The position numbers and the translations under genes are program-made. Under the pieces are notes generated by a model, which saw only the letters and a program-made list of their open reading frames with translations, had not been told where the DNA came from and ran no database searches. Positions 8,899-17,932 of a stretch of 64,000 nt of DNA are shown here, one piece after another. Within the stretch, counting starts at the first letter, position 1. Every line of letters begins with the position of its first letter. Source of the DNA: Dactylosporangium siamense (GTDB lineage Bacteria > Actinomycetota > Actinomycetes > Mycobacteriales > Micromonosporaceae). The DNA is taken from NCBI RefSeq assembly GCF_016862795.1, contig NZ_BONQ01000050.1, positions 186,001 to 250,000 on the forward strand, in the 5' to 3' direction.

Positions 8899-9897
8899 AT
8901 GGACGCCACCACCGCCGCCGGGCTGCTGGAGCTCGCCGAGGACGCGCAGCGCCGCCGGCGGCGGCAGGACCCGCGGGCCGAGACGATGGTCGAGGAGCGC
9001 TACGACGACGTTCGGGCGGCGCTCGACTGGTTCGGCGCGACGGGCGACGCCTTCCGTCTCGCCGGGGCGCTCGTGCCGTTCTGGATCGCCACGAAGCGCA
9101 TCGACGAGGGCGACGCCTGGTTCGGCCGGGTGCTGCGGGACGGCCAAGGCACGGCCCGCGCCCATCACGACCACGGATACCTCGTGTTCTGGGCCGGCCG
9201 GCACGAGCTCGCCGAGCAGCGGTTCCAGGAGTCCCTGACCCGCGCCGAACTGGACGGCGACCCGTCGGTGCAGGCCCTCGCACTCGCCGGGCTCGCCAGG
9301 GTCGCCATCAACAGCGACGTGCCGCGGGCCGTATACCTCCTGCGGCGGGCGGAAGCAGTGACGGAGGGGATCGACGAGGCCGACCATGGCCGGTCGAGCG
9401 CGCTACACGTGCTGGGCGTGGCCCTGCAGATGGCCGGCGACCTCACCGGCGCCCGGGACGTGATGTCGGCGCGGCTGGCGGCCGGGCGGGCGCGCGGGGA
9501 CGAGTTCGTGGTGTGGGTCGAGTCGGCGAACCTGAGCATGGTCGAACGGCAGCTCGGCGACCTCGACCGGGCCGAGGAGCTCGCCCGGGAGGCGCTGGCC
9601 CTGTGCGCGCGGCGGGCCGACGAGATGGCGATCGCCTGGATGCTCAACGGGCTCGCCGCGGTCACCGCCGCCCGCCGACGGTTCGAGCGGGCCGCGACGC
9701 TGCACGGATACGCCGCCGCGCAGATCGACCGGGCGGGTGGCGCCTGGCCGGCCGACGAGCGCGCCCAGCACAAGGAGACCCGGGCCGCGCTCGACGCGAA
9801 CCTGCCCGCCGACGCCGTCACCCGGCTGCGGGCCAGGGGAGCGGAAATGACGACGGCGGCGGCGATCGAGTACGCACTGTCGCACGTGGACAACTGA
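8899..9897 (+). CDS. stand-alone TPR protein resembling STAND-regulator sensor arm
   Basis: A 332-aa all-helical protein. Its early segment (ERYDDVRAALDWFGATGD, then a single block of helical repeats) matches what follows the NB-ARC domain in LuxR/AfsR-type regulators, for example YDNLRAALEWGLA in the regulator at 12317-15118. No P-loop and no DNA-binding domain are encoded. It may be a free-standing protein-interaction module or a relic of a larger regulator that lost its front half. Start chosen at ATG 8899 because of the leaderless promoter. Confidence 0.65.
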   Translation: MDATTAAGLLELAEDAQRRRRRQDPRAETMVEERYDDVRAALDWFGATGDAFRLAGALVPFWIATKRIDEGDAWFGRVLRDGQGTARAHHDHGYLVFWAGRHELAEQRFQESLTRAELDGDPSVQALALAGLARVAINSDVPRAVYLLRRAEAVTEGIDEADHGRSSALHVLGVALQMAGDLTGARDVMSARLAAGRARGDEFVVWVESANLSMVERQLGDLDRAEELAREALALCARRADEMAIAWMLNGLAAVTAARRRFERAATLHGYAAAQIDRAGGAWPADERAQHKETRAALDANLPADAVTRLRARGAEMTTAAAIEYALSHVDN

Positions 9898-9906
9898 GAC
9901 CTGGTC

Positions 9907-9912
9907 TACGCT
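9907..9912 (+). promoter_or_regulatory. -10 box for a leaderless start (MmcQ/YjbR protein)
   Basis: TACGCT ends 6 nt before the GTG at 9919; no Shine-Dalgarno sequence is present. It lies only 10 bp after the preceding stop. Confidence 0.5.
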
Positions 9913-9918
9913 GGCGGG

Positions 9919-10335
9919 GTGTCCGACGCCGACGACCGGCCCGCCCGGGTCGAGGACGTGCACGAGCTCGCCCTCGCGATGCCGCACGTCAAGGTGTATG
10001 ACGGCACCGCCGAGAATCCCGTGTACCAGGTGGGCGGCAAGTCGTTCGTGTTCTTCCGCAACCCGCGCCCCGACGCCGTCGACCCTTCCACCGGCGAGCG
10101 GTATCCGGACGTGATCGTCTTCTGGGTCGAGTCCGACGCGGACAAGCAGGCCCTGATCCAGGACGACACGACGCCGTTCTTCACCACCGCCCACTTCAAC
10201 GGCCACCCGTCGGTGCTGGTGCGGGCCAGCCGGCTCGGTGAGCTCACCCGGACCGAGCTGGCCGAGGTGATCCAGGACGCGTGGCTGTCCCGCGCCTCAG
10301 CACGCCGCCGGGCCGCCTGGCTCGAGGCGCACTGA
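9919..10335 (+). CDS. MmcQ/YjbR family protein
   Basis: A 138-aa small protein of the MmcQ/YjbR family, a fold related to a double-wing DNA-binding motif whose role is unsettled. Family features: an early glycine/aromatic strand (VYQVGGKSFVFFR), FWVESDADKQALI and a C-terminal ELAEVIQDAWLSRAS helix. GTG 9919 is supported by the leaderless promoter at 9907. It appears to be a single-gene transcription unit ending before the convergent XRE gene. Confidence 0.8.
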   Translation: MSDADDRPARVEDVHELALAMPHVKVYDGTAENPVYQVGGKSFVFFRNPRPDAVDPSTGERYPDVIVFWVESDADKQALIQDDTTPFFTTAHFNGHPSVLVRASRLGELTRTELAEVIQDAWLSRASARRRAAWLEAH

Positions 10336-10427
10336 CCCGCCTTTCACGACGCACCCAGGCTGTCGGGTTCGACCGCAACCAATGCGCAATCGGGCAGCTT
10401 CGCGGGTGGGTCTCCGCACATGTACGG

Positions 10428-11228
10428 TCAGCGGCGCATTGCCTGGTGCGACGGTGAGCCCGGCTCGGTCGTGAACGTCACCAGCCACTGCTCCGGCGCG
10501 CCGCTGGAACGCACCACGTCGACGGCGATCTCGAGCTCGCCGAGCTCCGGATGCCGCAGCCGGCAGGTGACCCGCGGCCAGTCCGCGACCAGGTGCTCGT
10601 CCCAGAACCGCGCGAAGTCGGCGCTCGCCGCCCGCAGCGACCCGATGACGGCGGCCACCTCGGCACTGCCAGGATGGCGACCGAGGCACAGCCGCAGGTA
10701 CGCGGTGTGCTGGCGGGCCAGCACCGTCCAGTCCGTGTCGTCCACCATCGACCGGAACGGACCGTCGAGGAAGACCAGGTGCGGCCAGCTGCGGCGGTCG
10801 GCCGGCAGGTCGCCCAGCAGCCGGGCGGCGGACTCGTTCCAGGCCAGGATGTTGCCGTGCCGTCCGTGCACGAACGCGGGCGTGTGGTCCATGCCCTCGA
10901 TCAGGCACAGCAGGTCGGTGCGCACCGCCGGGTCGTCCGGGGCGGGACGCGGCGGGTGGACCAGGTTGCCCAGGTGCTCCCGCTCGTCGACGGTCAGCCG
11001 CAACGCGGCCGCGACGGCGTCGAGCACCTCGGTCGACACACTGCCGGCGTGCCCCTGCTCCAGCCGGGTGTAGTGGGTGACGCTGACGCCGGCGAGCTGG
11101 GCCAGCTCCTCGCGGCGCAGCCCCGGCACGCGGCGGCGCTCCCCGAACCGGGTCACCCCGACGTGCTCCGGTTGCAGCCTGCCCCGGCGCGACGTCAGGA
11201 AGCCGGTCAACTCCGCACGAAGGTCCAC
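10428..11228 (-). CDS. XRE-family regulator with MmyB-like sensor domain
   Basis: A 266-aa regulator. The N-terminal helix-turn-helix (VPGLRREELAQLAGVSVTHY, about residues 33-52, then TRLEQG) is followed by a PAS-like ligand domain typical of the MmyB group (AFVHGRHGNILAWNESAARL, DWPRVTCRLRHPELGELEIA). Such proteins commonly repress a divergent oxidoreductase gene, which fits the MDR gene starting at 11308. I chose GTG 11228 because TAGTCT lies 7 nt upstream on this strand; longer in-frame starts would run into the neighbouring promoter. Confidence 0.88.
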   Translation of the reverse strand: MDLRAELTGFLTSRRGRLQPEHVGVTRFGERRRVPGLRREELAQLAGVSVTHYTRLEQGHAGSVSTEVLDAVAAALRLTVDEREHLGNLVHPPRPAPDDPAVRTDLLCLIEGMDHTPAFVHGRHGNILAWNESAARLLGDLPADRRSWPHLVFLDGPFRSMVDDTDWTVLARQHTAYLRLCLGRHPGSAEVAAVIGSLRAASADFARFWDEHLVADWPRVTCRLRHPELGELEIAVDVVRSSGAPEQWLVTFTTEPGSPSHQAMRR

Positions 11229-11235
11229 CGCGCCA

Positions 11236-11241
11236 AGACTA
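11236..11241 (-). promoter_or_regulatory. -10 box for the leaderless XRE regulator
   Basis: On the minus strand TAGTCT precedes the GTG at 11228 by 7 nt. The palindrome at 11250-11261 lies just upstream of this box. Confidence 0.5.
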
Positions 11242-11249
11242 ACCACGGT

Positions 11250-11261
11250 TTGGGTACCCAA
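11250..11261. promoter_or_regulatory. candidate XRE operator TTGGGTACCCAA
   Basis: A perfect 12-bp palindrome in the 79-bp gap between the divergent XRE regulator and oxidoreductase genes. Its position next to the regulator's -10 box would allow autoregulation and control of the neighbour (inference). Confidence 0.45.
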
Positions 11262-11307
11262 CGCGGGGTGCTGGCTGCGCCGGGCGCCTGATCGCAGGCT
11301 GATCGGC

Positions 11308-12303
11308 ATGACAACGAACCTCACCGGCCGGGAGATCCGGCTGGCCGGCCGGCCCGCCGGCGCGCCCGGCCCGCAGCACTTCGAGCTCGTCCCTGCCGCC
11401 GTGCCCGCGCTCGCCGACGGGCAGGTCCTGGTCCGCAACACGTGGATGTCGGTCGACCCGTACATGCGCGGCCGGATGGACGACGTGCCGTCGTACCTGC
11501 CGCCGTTCGAGCTGGGGGTGGCGCTGCAGGGCAGCGCGGTCGGCGAGGTGCTCGAGTCCCGGTCGGCCGCAGTCCCGGTCGGTGCCACGGTGTCGCACTT
11601 CCTCGGCTGGCGGGACTATGCCGTGGTGGACGCCGCCGCCGCCACGGTGGTGGACGCCGTGACGGCGCCGCCGCAGGCGTACCTCGGCCCGCTCGGCACC
11701 ACTGGGCTCACCGCGTACGTGGCGCTGACCGAGGTGGCGCCGGTCCGCCCCGGTGACACGGTGTTCGTCTCCGCCGCCGCGGGCGCGGTCGGCAGCGTCG
11801 CCGGTCAGGTCGCCCGCCTGCTGGGCGCGGGCACGGTGATCGGCTCGGCCGGCGGTCCGGTGAAGACCGGCAAGCTCATCACGGACTTCGGCTTCGACGT
11901 GGCCATCGACTACCGGGCGGCCCCGATCGCCTCGCAGCTCCCCAGTGGCATCGACGTGTACCTCGACAGCGTCGGCGGCGACCACCTGGCGGCGGCGATC
12001 GGGGCCGCCCGGCCCGGCGCGCGGTTCGCTCTCGTCGGCGCGATCGGCTCCTACAACACGGCCGTGCCCGGGCCTCCGAACCTGTTCGAGGCGTACTGGA
12101 AGGAGGTGACGCTGCGCGGGATGCTGGTCACGTCGTACTTCCACCGGTTCCCCGAGTGGATCGAACGCGCCGGCGGCTGGCTGCGCGACGGGTCGCTGCG
12201 CACCGCGGAGACCGTCGTCGACGGCCTGGAGGAGGCACCGGGCGCGTTCCTCGGCGTGCTGCGCGGCGCCAACACCGGCAAGATGCTGGTCCGCCTCGCC
12301 TGA
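11308..12303 (+). CDS. NADP-dependent MDR-family oxidoreductase (prostaglandin reductase/CurA type)
   Basis: A 331-aa zinc-free medium-chain reductase. The N-terminal catalytic domain has MSVDPYMRGRM and the cofactor domain has LGPLGTTGLTAYVAL followed by VSAAAGAVGSVAGQVARLLGA, the nucleotide-binding turn. YLDSVGGDHL and a C-terminal GKMLVRLA are family-typical. Such enzymes reduce alpha,beta-unsaturated carbonyls with NADPH. Start ATG 11308 gives the usual MTTNLTGREIRLAGRP opening. It is divergent from an XRE regulator that probably controls it. Confidence 0.9.
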   Translation: MTTNLTGREIRLAGRPAGAPGPQHFELVPAAVPALADGQVLVRNTWMSVDPYMRGRMDDVPSYLPPFELGVALQGSAVGEVLESRSAAVPVGATVSHFLGWRDYAVVDAAAATVVDAVTAPPQAYLGPLGTTGLTAYVALTEVAPVRPGDTVFVSAAAGAVGSVAGQVARLLGAGTVIGSAGGPVKTGKLITDFGFDVAIDYRAAPIASQLPSGIDVYLDSVGGDHLAAAIGAARPGARFALVGAIGSYNTAVPGPPNLFEAYWKEVTLRGMLVTSYFHRFPEWIERAGGWLRDGSLRTAETVVDGLEEAPGAFLGVLRGANTGKMLVRLA

Positions 12304-12319
12304 CGGCAGGTTCCCGTCA
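12301..12319. other. hairpin holding both stop codons of convergent genes
   Basis: TGACGG and CCGTCA form a perfect 6-bp inverted repeat around 7 nt. The left arm contains the TGA of the oxidoreductase and the right arm the TGA (as TCA) of the LuxR regulator. It may act as a short bidirectional transcription barrier, but there is no U-tract. Confidence 0.35.
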
Positions 12320-15118
12320 GCCCGTCCGGTCCTGGCGGTCGATCGCGGCGGCGGCGAGCTGGGTGCGGTTGGTGGTGTCGAGTTTGGTGAAGATGTGCGA
12401 GAGGTGCGTCTTCACGGTGCCGCGGCTCATGAGCAGGCGGGCACCGATCTGCGGGTTGGTGCAGCCCTCGGCGACGAGACGGACGACTTCGAGCTCGGTC
12501 GGCGTGAGGCTGGACCAGCCGGTGGCTGGGCGGCCCCGGCGGCCGCGGGACCGTCGGGCGTACTCGACGGCCTGGTCGAGTGTGAGCCGCGCGCCCTCGG
12601 CCGCCGCCCGGTCGAACGCGGTCGCTCCGAGCGCCCGGCGGAGCTCGGCGGTGGCGCTGTCGTGCGCCCGCTGCGGGTCGGCCCCGCGCGGCAGGCCGAG
12701 GTCCCTGCGGGCCGACCCGGCCGCGGCCAGGATGCGCACGTCGTCGGGCGTCGGGTGGACGGCCGCACCGAGGCGGGCGAGCGCTTCGAGGCTGTCGAGC
12801 TGGGCGGCGCGCAGCCGATGGTCGACGCGGATGGTCAAGGCCGCGTGGTGCAGCTCGACCGCTCGGGTGGTTCCGTCCGGGCCGCGGGCGGCGAGTTCGG
12901 CCTGCGCGGCGTACGCCTCCGCCAGCGGGCCGGGCAGGCCCAGGCGCCGAGCGACCTCCACCGCCCGGTCGAGCACCGGCACCGCCTCGTCGGGACGGCC
13001 GGCGGCGGTGAGGGCCGCGCCGAGCCGGGGCAGCGCCCGGCCCGCGAGCCAGGTCGCGGTGCCCCGGTCGGTGGAGCGGACGGCGCGGCGCAGGGAGTCG
13101 ACGGCAGCCGCCGGGTCGTCCCTCGCCAGCACCGCCATGGCGTGGTCGAGACCGGGGATGAACAACTCCTCCTCGGCGCCCTCGACCAGCCGCAGCACCG
13201 GGTCGAGCACCGCCGCGGCGCCGGCCGGGTCGCCGGTCAGCGCCGTGACCTGAGCGAGCACCGAGCGGGCCACCCCGACCCGCAGGTAGTCGCCGAGGGG
13301 TTCGGCGAGCCGCAGCGCCTCCGTGGCCAGTGCCAGCGCACGGACGGGATCGCCGCCGGCGAGGGCCCCGTCCGCCTGATACGTCAGCACCGCGGACAGC
13401 ACCCCCCGGTGGTGTCGCAGGCACTGCCGGACGGTGTCGTCGATGACCGCTTCGGCCTCCGCGTGCCGGTCGCGCAGGTGCAGGATCATCGCCTGCAGCG
13501 CCCGCGCGCCGCCGAGCACGAACGTGTTCCCACCCACCCGTGCGGCGGTGTGGGCCTGCTCGCACAGGTGCCAGGCCTCGTCGAAGTCGGTGTAGAAGGC
13601 ACCGACCGCCAGCAGGTTCAGGCACAGCGCGCGCAGCCCTTCGTCGCCGACGTCGGTCGCCAGCTCGACCGCTCGCGCGGCGGCTTCGTGCTCGACGTCC
13701 AGCGGGCCGGCCGTGTCGGCGACGAGGGCGAGGCCGGTCATGAGGCGGGCCTGCAGCCGGGAGCGTTCATCCGGTCCGCGGTCGATCGCCCGGCGCAGCA
13801 GGCCGATGCCCTCGCGGCCGCGCCGATCGAGGTGCCACAGCCAGGCCAATGACGCCGCCAGTTGCCGGCCCGCCCGGGGGTCCTCGGCCGCGAGGCCCCA
13901 TTCCAGCGCCGCGCGGAGGTTGTCGTATTCGAGCAGCAGCGCCCGCCGCCACCCGTCGACGTCGGGCTCCCGGTCCGCCTCCGCGGTCTCGACGAACAGC
14001 AGGAACCAGGCGAGGTGCCGTTCGCGCAGCGCGGTGTCCTCCTCCGCCTCGACCAGGCGGGCCGCGGCGAAGGCACGGATCGTCTCCAGCAGCCGGTAGC
14101 GTGACTCGTGGCCCCGTACGTCGGCCACCACCAGCGACTTGTCCACCAGCCGGCCGAGCGCCGGCAGGACCTCGGCGGCGCCGACCGTTCCTCCGGCGCA
14201 GAGCGTCCGCGCCGCGGCAAGGCCGAACGTCCCGGCGAACACGGCGAGCCGGCGGAACACGACCCGGTCGGTCTCGTCCAGCAGCGCGTAACTCCAGTCG
14301 ATGGATCCGGCCAGGGTGCGCTGCCGCCGCTGCGCGTTACGGGGACCGCGGACGAGCAACGCGAACCGGTCGTCCAGGCCCGCCTCCACCTGCCGGGGGG
14401 TGAGGGTCCGCAGCCACGCCGCGGCCAGTTCCAGCGCCAGCGGGATCCCGTCCAGGTGCGCCGCGATGGAGCGGATGGCCACCGTGTTGGACTCGTCGAG
14501 CGCGAATGAGGGCTGCACGAGGCGGGCGCGATCGACGAACAGCGACAGCGCGTCCGCGTCGGACAGGGGTGGCACCCCCAGCACGGCCTCACCCGGCACG
14601 CCCAGCGGCTCCCGGCTGGTGACCAGGACGCTGACCTGTGCGCAGCCCTGCAGCACGGCCTCGACGGTGCTCGCCACCGCGTCGAGCAGGTGCTCGGCGT
14701 TGTCGAGGCACAGCAGCGACCGCCACGCGGCCAGGTGGGTGCGCAGGGCGTGCGCGCGCCCACCGACGAACGGCGCGCCGACGGCCTCGGCGACGGTCTC
14801 CGTCACCGCCGTGCCGTCACTCACCGTGGCGAGGTCGACCCACCAGACACCGTCCGGGTACCGATCGGACCGGTCGGCGGCGACCTGCGCGGCCAGCCGT
14901 GTCTTGCCCGCACCGCCCGGCCCGGTCAGGGTCACCAGGCGGTGGCGCTCCAGCAGCCCGGCCGCGGCTTCGATCTCCGTGTGGCGCCCGACGAACGACG
15001 TCAACGGCGCCACGAGATTGCCCGGCACCCGGGCGGGGGATGCGACCGTGGGCTCGCCTGTGCTGCCGCGCATGGGCTCCACAATGCCCGGGGAGCCGGC
15101 CACCACCTGACGCGGCAT
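12317..15118 (-). CDS. LuxR-family STAND regulator (NB-ARC ATPase, TPR arm, LuxR HTH)
   Basis: A 933-aa regulator. The P-loop GPGGAGKT is near residue 66-73 and a DNAEHLLDAV Walker-B region follows, then a winged-helix part (LAGSIDWSYALLDETDR), a long TPR-like helical arm, and a C-terminal LuxR DNA-binding domain (LTPTELEVVRLVAEGCTNPQ, then MSRGTVKTHLSHIFTKL). Signal-dependent ATP switching would expose the DNA-binding domain. ATG 15118 was chosen for AGGTGG just upstream; ATG 15073 is also possible. It is divergent from the glycosidase-like gene at 15195 and may control it (inference). Confidence 0.88.
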   Translation of the reverse strand: MPRQVVAGSPGIVEPMRGSTGEPTVASPARVPGNLVAPLTSFVGRHTEIEAAAGLLERHRLVTLTGPGGAGKTRLAAQVAADRSDRYPDGVWWVDLATVSDGTAVTETVAEAVGAPFVGGRAHALRTHLAAWRSLLCLDNAEHLLDAVASTVEAVLQGCAQVSVLVTSREPLGVPGEAVLGVPPLSDADALSLFVDRARLVQPSFALDESNTVAIRSIAAHLDGIPLALELAAAWLRTLTPRQVEAGLDDRFALLVRGPRNAQRRQRTLAGSIDWSYALLDETDRVVFRRLAVFAGTFGLAAARTLCAGGTVGAAEVLPALGRLVDKSLVVADVRGHESRYRLLETIRAFAAARLVEAEEDTALRERHLAWFLLFVETAEADREPDVDGWRRALLLEYDNLRAALEWGLAAEDPRAGRQLAASLAWLWHLDRRGREGIGLLRRAIDRGPDERSRLQARLMTGLALVADTAGPLDVEHEAAARAVELATDVGDEGLRALCLNLLAVGAFYTDFDEAWHLCEQAHTAARVGGNTFVLGGARALQAMILHLRDRHAEAEAVIDDTVRQCLRHHRGVLSAVLTYQADGALAGGDPVRALALATEALRLAEPLGDYLRVGVARSVLAQVTALTGDPAGAAAVLDPVLRLVEGAEEELFIPGLDHAMAVLARDDPAAAVDSLRRAVRSTDRGTATWLAGRALPRLGAALTAAGRPDEAVPVLDRAVEVARRLGLPGPLAEAYAAQAELAARGPDGTTRAVELHHAALTIRVDHRLRAAQLDSLEALARLGAAVHPTPDDVRILAAAGSARRDLGLPRGADPQRAHDSATAELRRALGATAFDRAAAEGARLTLDQAVEYARRSRGRRGRPATGWSSLTPTELEVVRLVAEGCTNPQIGARLLMSRGTVKTHLSHIFTKLDTTNRTQLAAAAIDRQDRTG

Positions 15119-15194
15119 CGGCCACCTGGCAGATGTTCCGCGGTGGCGCGCCGGGAAGGCTGCAGCGCAGACACCACTGCACCGGAGGATGACC

Positions 15195-16697
15195 ATGACG
15201 AACGGACCGCTCGCCGTCTCCACCCGCAACCCGCGCTATTTCACCCCGACCTCAGGGCCCGACGCCGGCCGTGCCGTCTACCTGACCGGGTCGCACATCT
15301 GGAACAGCCTGCACGACGGCATGGGCCCCGGCCCCGACGGCCCGGACGAGCCGGAGCGCCTGGACTTCGACGCCTACCTGCGGTTCCTGACCGAACGGGG
15401 GCACAACTTCATCCGGCTCTGGCGCTGGGAACACGTCCGGTCCCAGGCCGCGGGCGGCAACTACCACCTGAACATGTCGCCGCAGCCGTGGGCGCGGACC
15501 GGGCCGGGCACCGCGAAGGACGGTAAGCCCCGCTTCGACCTGGAGCGGCTCGACGACGGCTTCTTCCAGCGGCTCCGCGAGCGGGTCACCGCGGCCGGGG
15601 AGGTGGGCATGTACGTGGGCGTCATGCTGTTCGACGGCTGGGCCCTGCACCTCAGCCCGCCGCCGGACCACATCGAGGGCCACCCGTTCCACGCCGGCAA
15701 CAACATCAACGGCGTGTCCGCGAGCTCGATCAACGACCTGCAGGTCCTGCCGCTCGACCCGCGGGTCCGGTCCCTGCAGGAGGCGTACGTCCACAAGGTC
15801 GTCGACACCCTCCACGACCTGCCCAACGTGCTCTGGGAGGTGTCCAACGAGTCGTGCGGCGGGGGCGCGGTGACCGATGAGTTCGCGGCGTTCCTGGGCA
15901 TGGACACGGCACCGTCGTGGGGAGACTCGACCGGCTGGCAGTACTGGGTCATCGACACGGTCAAGCGGCACGAGGCGGCGCGTGGATACGACGTACACCC
16001 GATCGGGATGACCATGCAGTTCCCGGTGCCGGAGCAGACCAAGGTGAACGACCCGCTGCTGGGCAGCCGGGCTGAGTGGATCTCGCCGGGTTACGACGAC
16101 GAGGTCTTCGCGGGCGGCGGCCACCCGATGGCGGGCGGCGCCCCGCCGTCGCGCTGGTACACCGATCCACCGGTCGCCGACGGCGCCAAGGTGGTCCTCA
16201 CCGACACCGACCACTACGCCCCGGGGCACGGCGACGCCCTGTGGGCGTGGAAGTCGTTCCTGCGCGGCCACCACCCCGTCCTCATGGACTACGGCCTCAT
16301 CGCCGGGTTCGCGCCCGCCGCCGAGTCCGCCGCCGACACCGGCGTGCCGCCGTTCGCCCACTACGAGCCCGCGCGATGGGCCATGGGCGACACCCTGCGA
16401 TACGCGCGGCGCATGGAGCTGATCGACGCGGCTCCGCGGCGCGATCTCGCCTCGACCGGGTATGCCCTGGCGAACCCCGGCTCGGAGTACCTCGTGCTGG
16501 CGCCGGACGGCGACGGCCGGGCGTTCACCGTCGACCTGCGGGCCGGCGAATACCAGGTCGAATGGTTCGACGTCACCACCCGGGAAACGGCACCTGGTGA
16601 CGTGCTGCGCGTCGAGTCGGCGCGCTCGGTCGAGCTCACCTCGCCGTTCCCGCCCGGGCCCGTCGTGGTGTACCTGCGAGGTCGTCAGGGACGCTAG
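15195..16697 (+). CDS. glycoside-hydrolase-like TIM-barrel protein with C-terminal beta domain
   Basis: A 500-aa protein with GH5/GH140-like features: GRAVYLTGSHIWNSL near the start, NFIRLWRWEH, and NVLWEVSNES (about residue 213), where the Glu after Asn is the probable acid/base. The last ~90 residues (EYLVLAPDGDGRAFTVDL..YQVEWFDVTT) resemble the beta-sandwich appended to such enzymes (putative collagen-binding-like domain). No signal peptide, so it probably acts in the cytoplasm. ATG 15195 has GGAGG 6 bases upstream. Its stop overlaps the convergent gene by 4 bp. Substrate unknown. Confidence 0.72.
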   Translation: MTNGPLAVSTRNPRYFTPTSGPDAGRAVYLTGSHIWNSLHDGMGPGPDGPDEPERLDFDAYLRFLTERGHNFIRLWRWEHVRSQAAGGNYHLNMSPQPWARTGPGTAKDGKPRFDLERLDDGFFQRLRERVTAAGEVGMYVGVMLFDGWALHLSPPPDHIEGHPFHAGNNINGVSASSINDLQVLPLDPRVRSLQEAYVHKVVDTLHDLPNVLWEVSNESCGGGAVTDEFAAFLGMDTAPSWGDSTGWQYWVIDTVKRHEAARGYDVHPIGMTMQFPVPEQTKVNDPLLGSRAEWISPGYDDEVFAGGGHPMAGGAPPSRWYTDPPVADGAKVVLTDTDHYAPGHGDALWAWKSFLRGHHPVLMDYGLIAGFAPAAESAADTGVPPFAHYEPARWAMGDTLRYARRMELIDAAPRRDLASTGYALANPGSEYLVLAPDGDGRAFTVDLRAGEYQVEWFDVTTRETAPGDVLRVESARSVELTSPFPPGPVVVYLRGRQGR

Positions 16698-16999
16698 GAG
16701 GCGCCGATGCGGGAGCCATCGGGGGCGTAGACGTAGCCGTCGGAGCTGTACCAGCAGCCTGCCACGCCGTTGTAGTCGCCGTAGTAGCCGCCGGAGCCGA
16801 AGTGGGGCTCGACGGCCGGGGCACCGCCCGGGTGGTCCAGGCCCAGGCCGTGGTCCGGGACCGGGACCGGGTCGGCCCAGCCGGCCACGTGCTGGGGTGT
16901 GCCGAAGGCGTCCGGGGTCGGGTCGGCCCAGCCGGCCGAGTGATCGTGTGCGCCGAAGGAGTCCGGGTTGGTGAAGCCGGCCGGCAGGGAGTCGTCCAT
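16694..16999 (-). CDS. small acidic Gly/Pro-rich protein, fifth gene of GTPase operon
   Basis: A 101-aa protein of unknown function. It looks largely disordered (MDDSLPAGFTNPDSFGAH..., with repeated AGWADP motifs) and ends in an aromatic/Gly part, GGYYGDYNGVAGCWYSSDGY. The start has GGAGG 7 bases upstream and lies 15 bp after the previous gene, so it is probably co-transcribed with the GTPase genes. Its TAG stop shares the CTAG at 16694-16697 with the opposing gene's TAG. It could be an adaptor or substrate of the operon's GTPases; nothing in the sequence proves this. Confidence 0.7.
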   Translation of the reverse strand: MDDSLPAGFTNPDSFGAHDHSAGWADPTPDAFGTPQHVAGWADPVPVPDHGLGLDHPGGAPAVEPHFGSGGYYGDYNGVAGCWYSSDGYVYAPDGSRIGAS

Positions 17000-17014
17000 G
17001 CGGTGCCTCCGAGG

Positions 17015-17932
17015 TCAGATGAGCGACCCGTCGCCCGGCGGGTTGCCGGTCGGGCGGGTGCGGAACAGTTCCGGGTTCAGCGGAGCCTGATCGTCGGGAT
17101 GGGACGGGACCACGGCCGGTGGCCGGCTCGACCGGGAGCACGGCCACCGCGACTTCGTCTCGCGCCAGGCCTTCTGGAACCGCGACTCGTTGGTGACGTC
17201 CGCCGACTCGTCGGTGACGTCCGCCGTGCTGTCCGCGTGCACCGGAGCCGCCACCGGCAGCAACTCCGCCGGCGGCGGCACCGGAAGGTCGAACCGGTCG
17301 ACCGCCGTGCGCAGGCAGGCGTGCGTGGCGGTGGCGAGGTCGACCTGTTCCACAGTGGACAGGCCGACCACCGCCGTGAACGGTGTGGTGGTCCCGGACG
17401 CCGCCGACCACAGCGGCGCGCGCTCGGCCCACGGAAACACCCGGACATGGTCGGTGTCGCGCCACAGGTCGGTGCCGTCGTGCGGGACCACGGCCGGCCA
17501 CGGCGGCGGCCCGAACCGCGAGTCGCGCGGCTGCTGCACGGCCAGGCCGACGGCCGTCCACACGTCGCGCACCCACCGGTCGAGCTCGGCGCCGGCCCAC
17601 TCCGCCAGGTGCTGCTCCAGCAGGTCCAGCGGCGGGGCCGGCGCGGCCGGGTCGTCGCTCACCCAGCCGACCACCGCCGACAGCGGGCGACCGCCGTTGT
17701 CGTAGCCCAGGTCCTCGCGGACCTCGCTGACCCGGAACCCGGCCGCGATCACGCGGGTGCCGTCGAGCACCGCCTGGGTGTAGCGCGGTGGCGCGTCACG
17801 GATGTTGCTCCCGGCACCCAACGTCGCGGAGACCAGGGCGGCGTACCGGTGCGGGCGGTCCTGCGGCGGCACGGCGCGCCACCACCAGTCGCCGTGCAGC
17901 AGCCGGCAGTAGACGAACGGCGCCCAGCTCAC
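17015..17932 (-). CDS. unknown protein of the GTPase operon
   Basis: A 305-aa soluble protein with no fold that I recognise. The first 225 residues look globular and rich in Trp (HGDWWWRAVPP, PPPWPAVVPHDG, VRVFPWAERAPLWSA). A low-complexity linker follows (DVTDESADVTNES), then a basic tail. The GTG start overlaps the GTPase stop by 4 bp, so translation is probably coupled. It could be the effector or regulator of the GTPase pair, by comparison with multi-gene NTPase conflict modules; this is inference. Confidence 0.65.
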   Translation of the reverse strand: MSWAPFVYCRLLHGDWWWRAVPPQDRPHRYAALVSATLGAGSNIRDAPPRYTQAVLDGTRVIAAGFRVSEVREDLGYDNGGRPLSAVVGWVSDDPAAPAPPLDLLEQHLAEWAGAELDRWVRDVWTAVGLAVQQPRDSRFGPPPWPAVVPHDGTDLWRDTDHVRVFPWAERAPLWSAASGTTTPFTAVVGLSTVEQVDLATATHACLRTAVDRFDLPVPPPAELLPVAAPVHADSTADVTDESADVTNESRFQKAWRETKSRWPCSRSSRPPAVVPSHPDDQAPLNPELFRTRPTGNPPGDGSLI

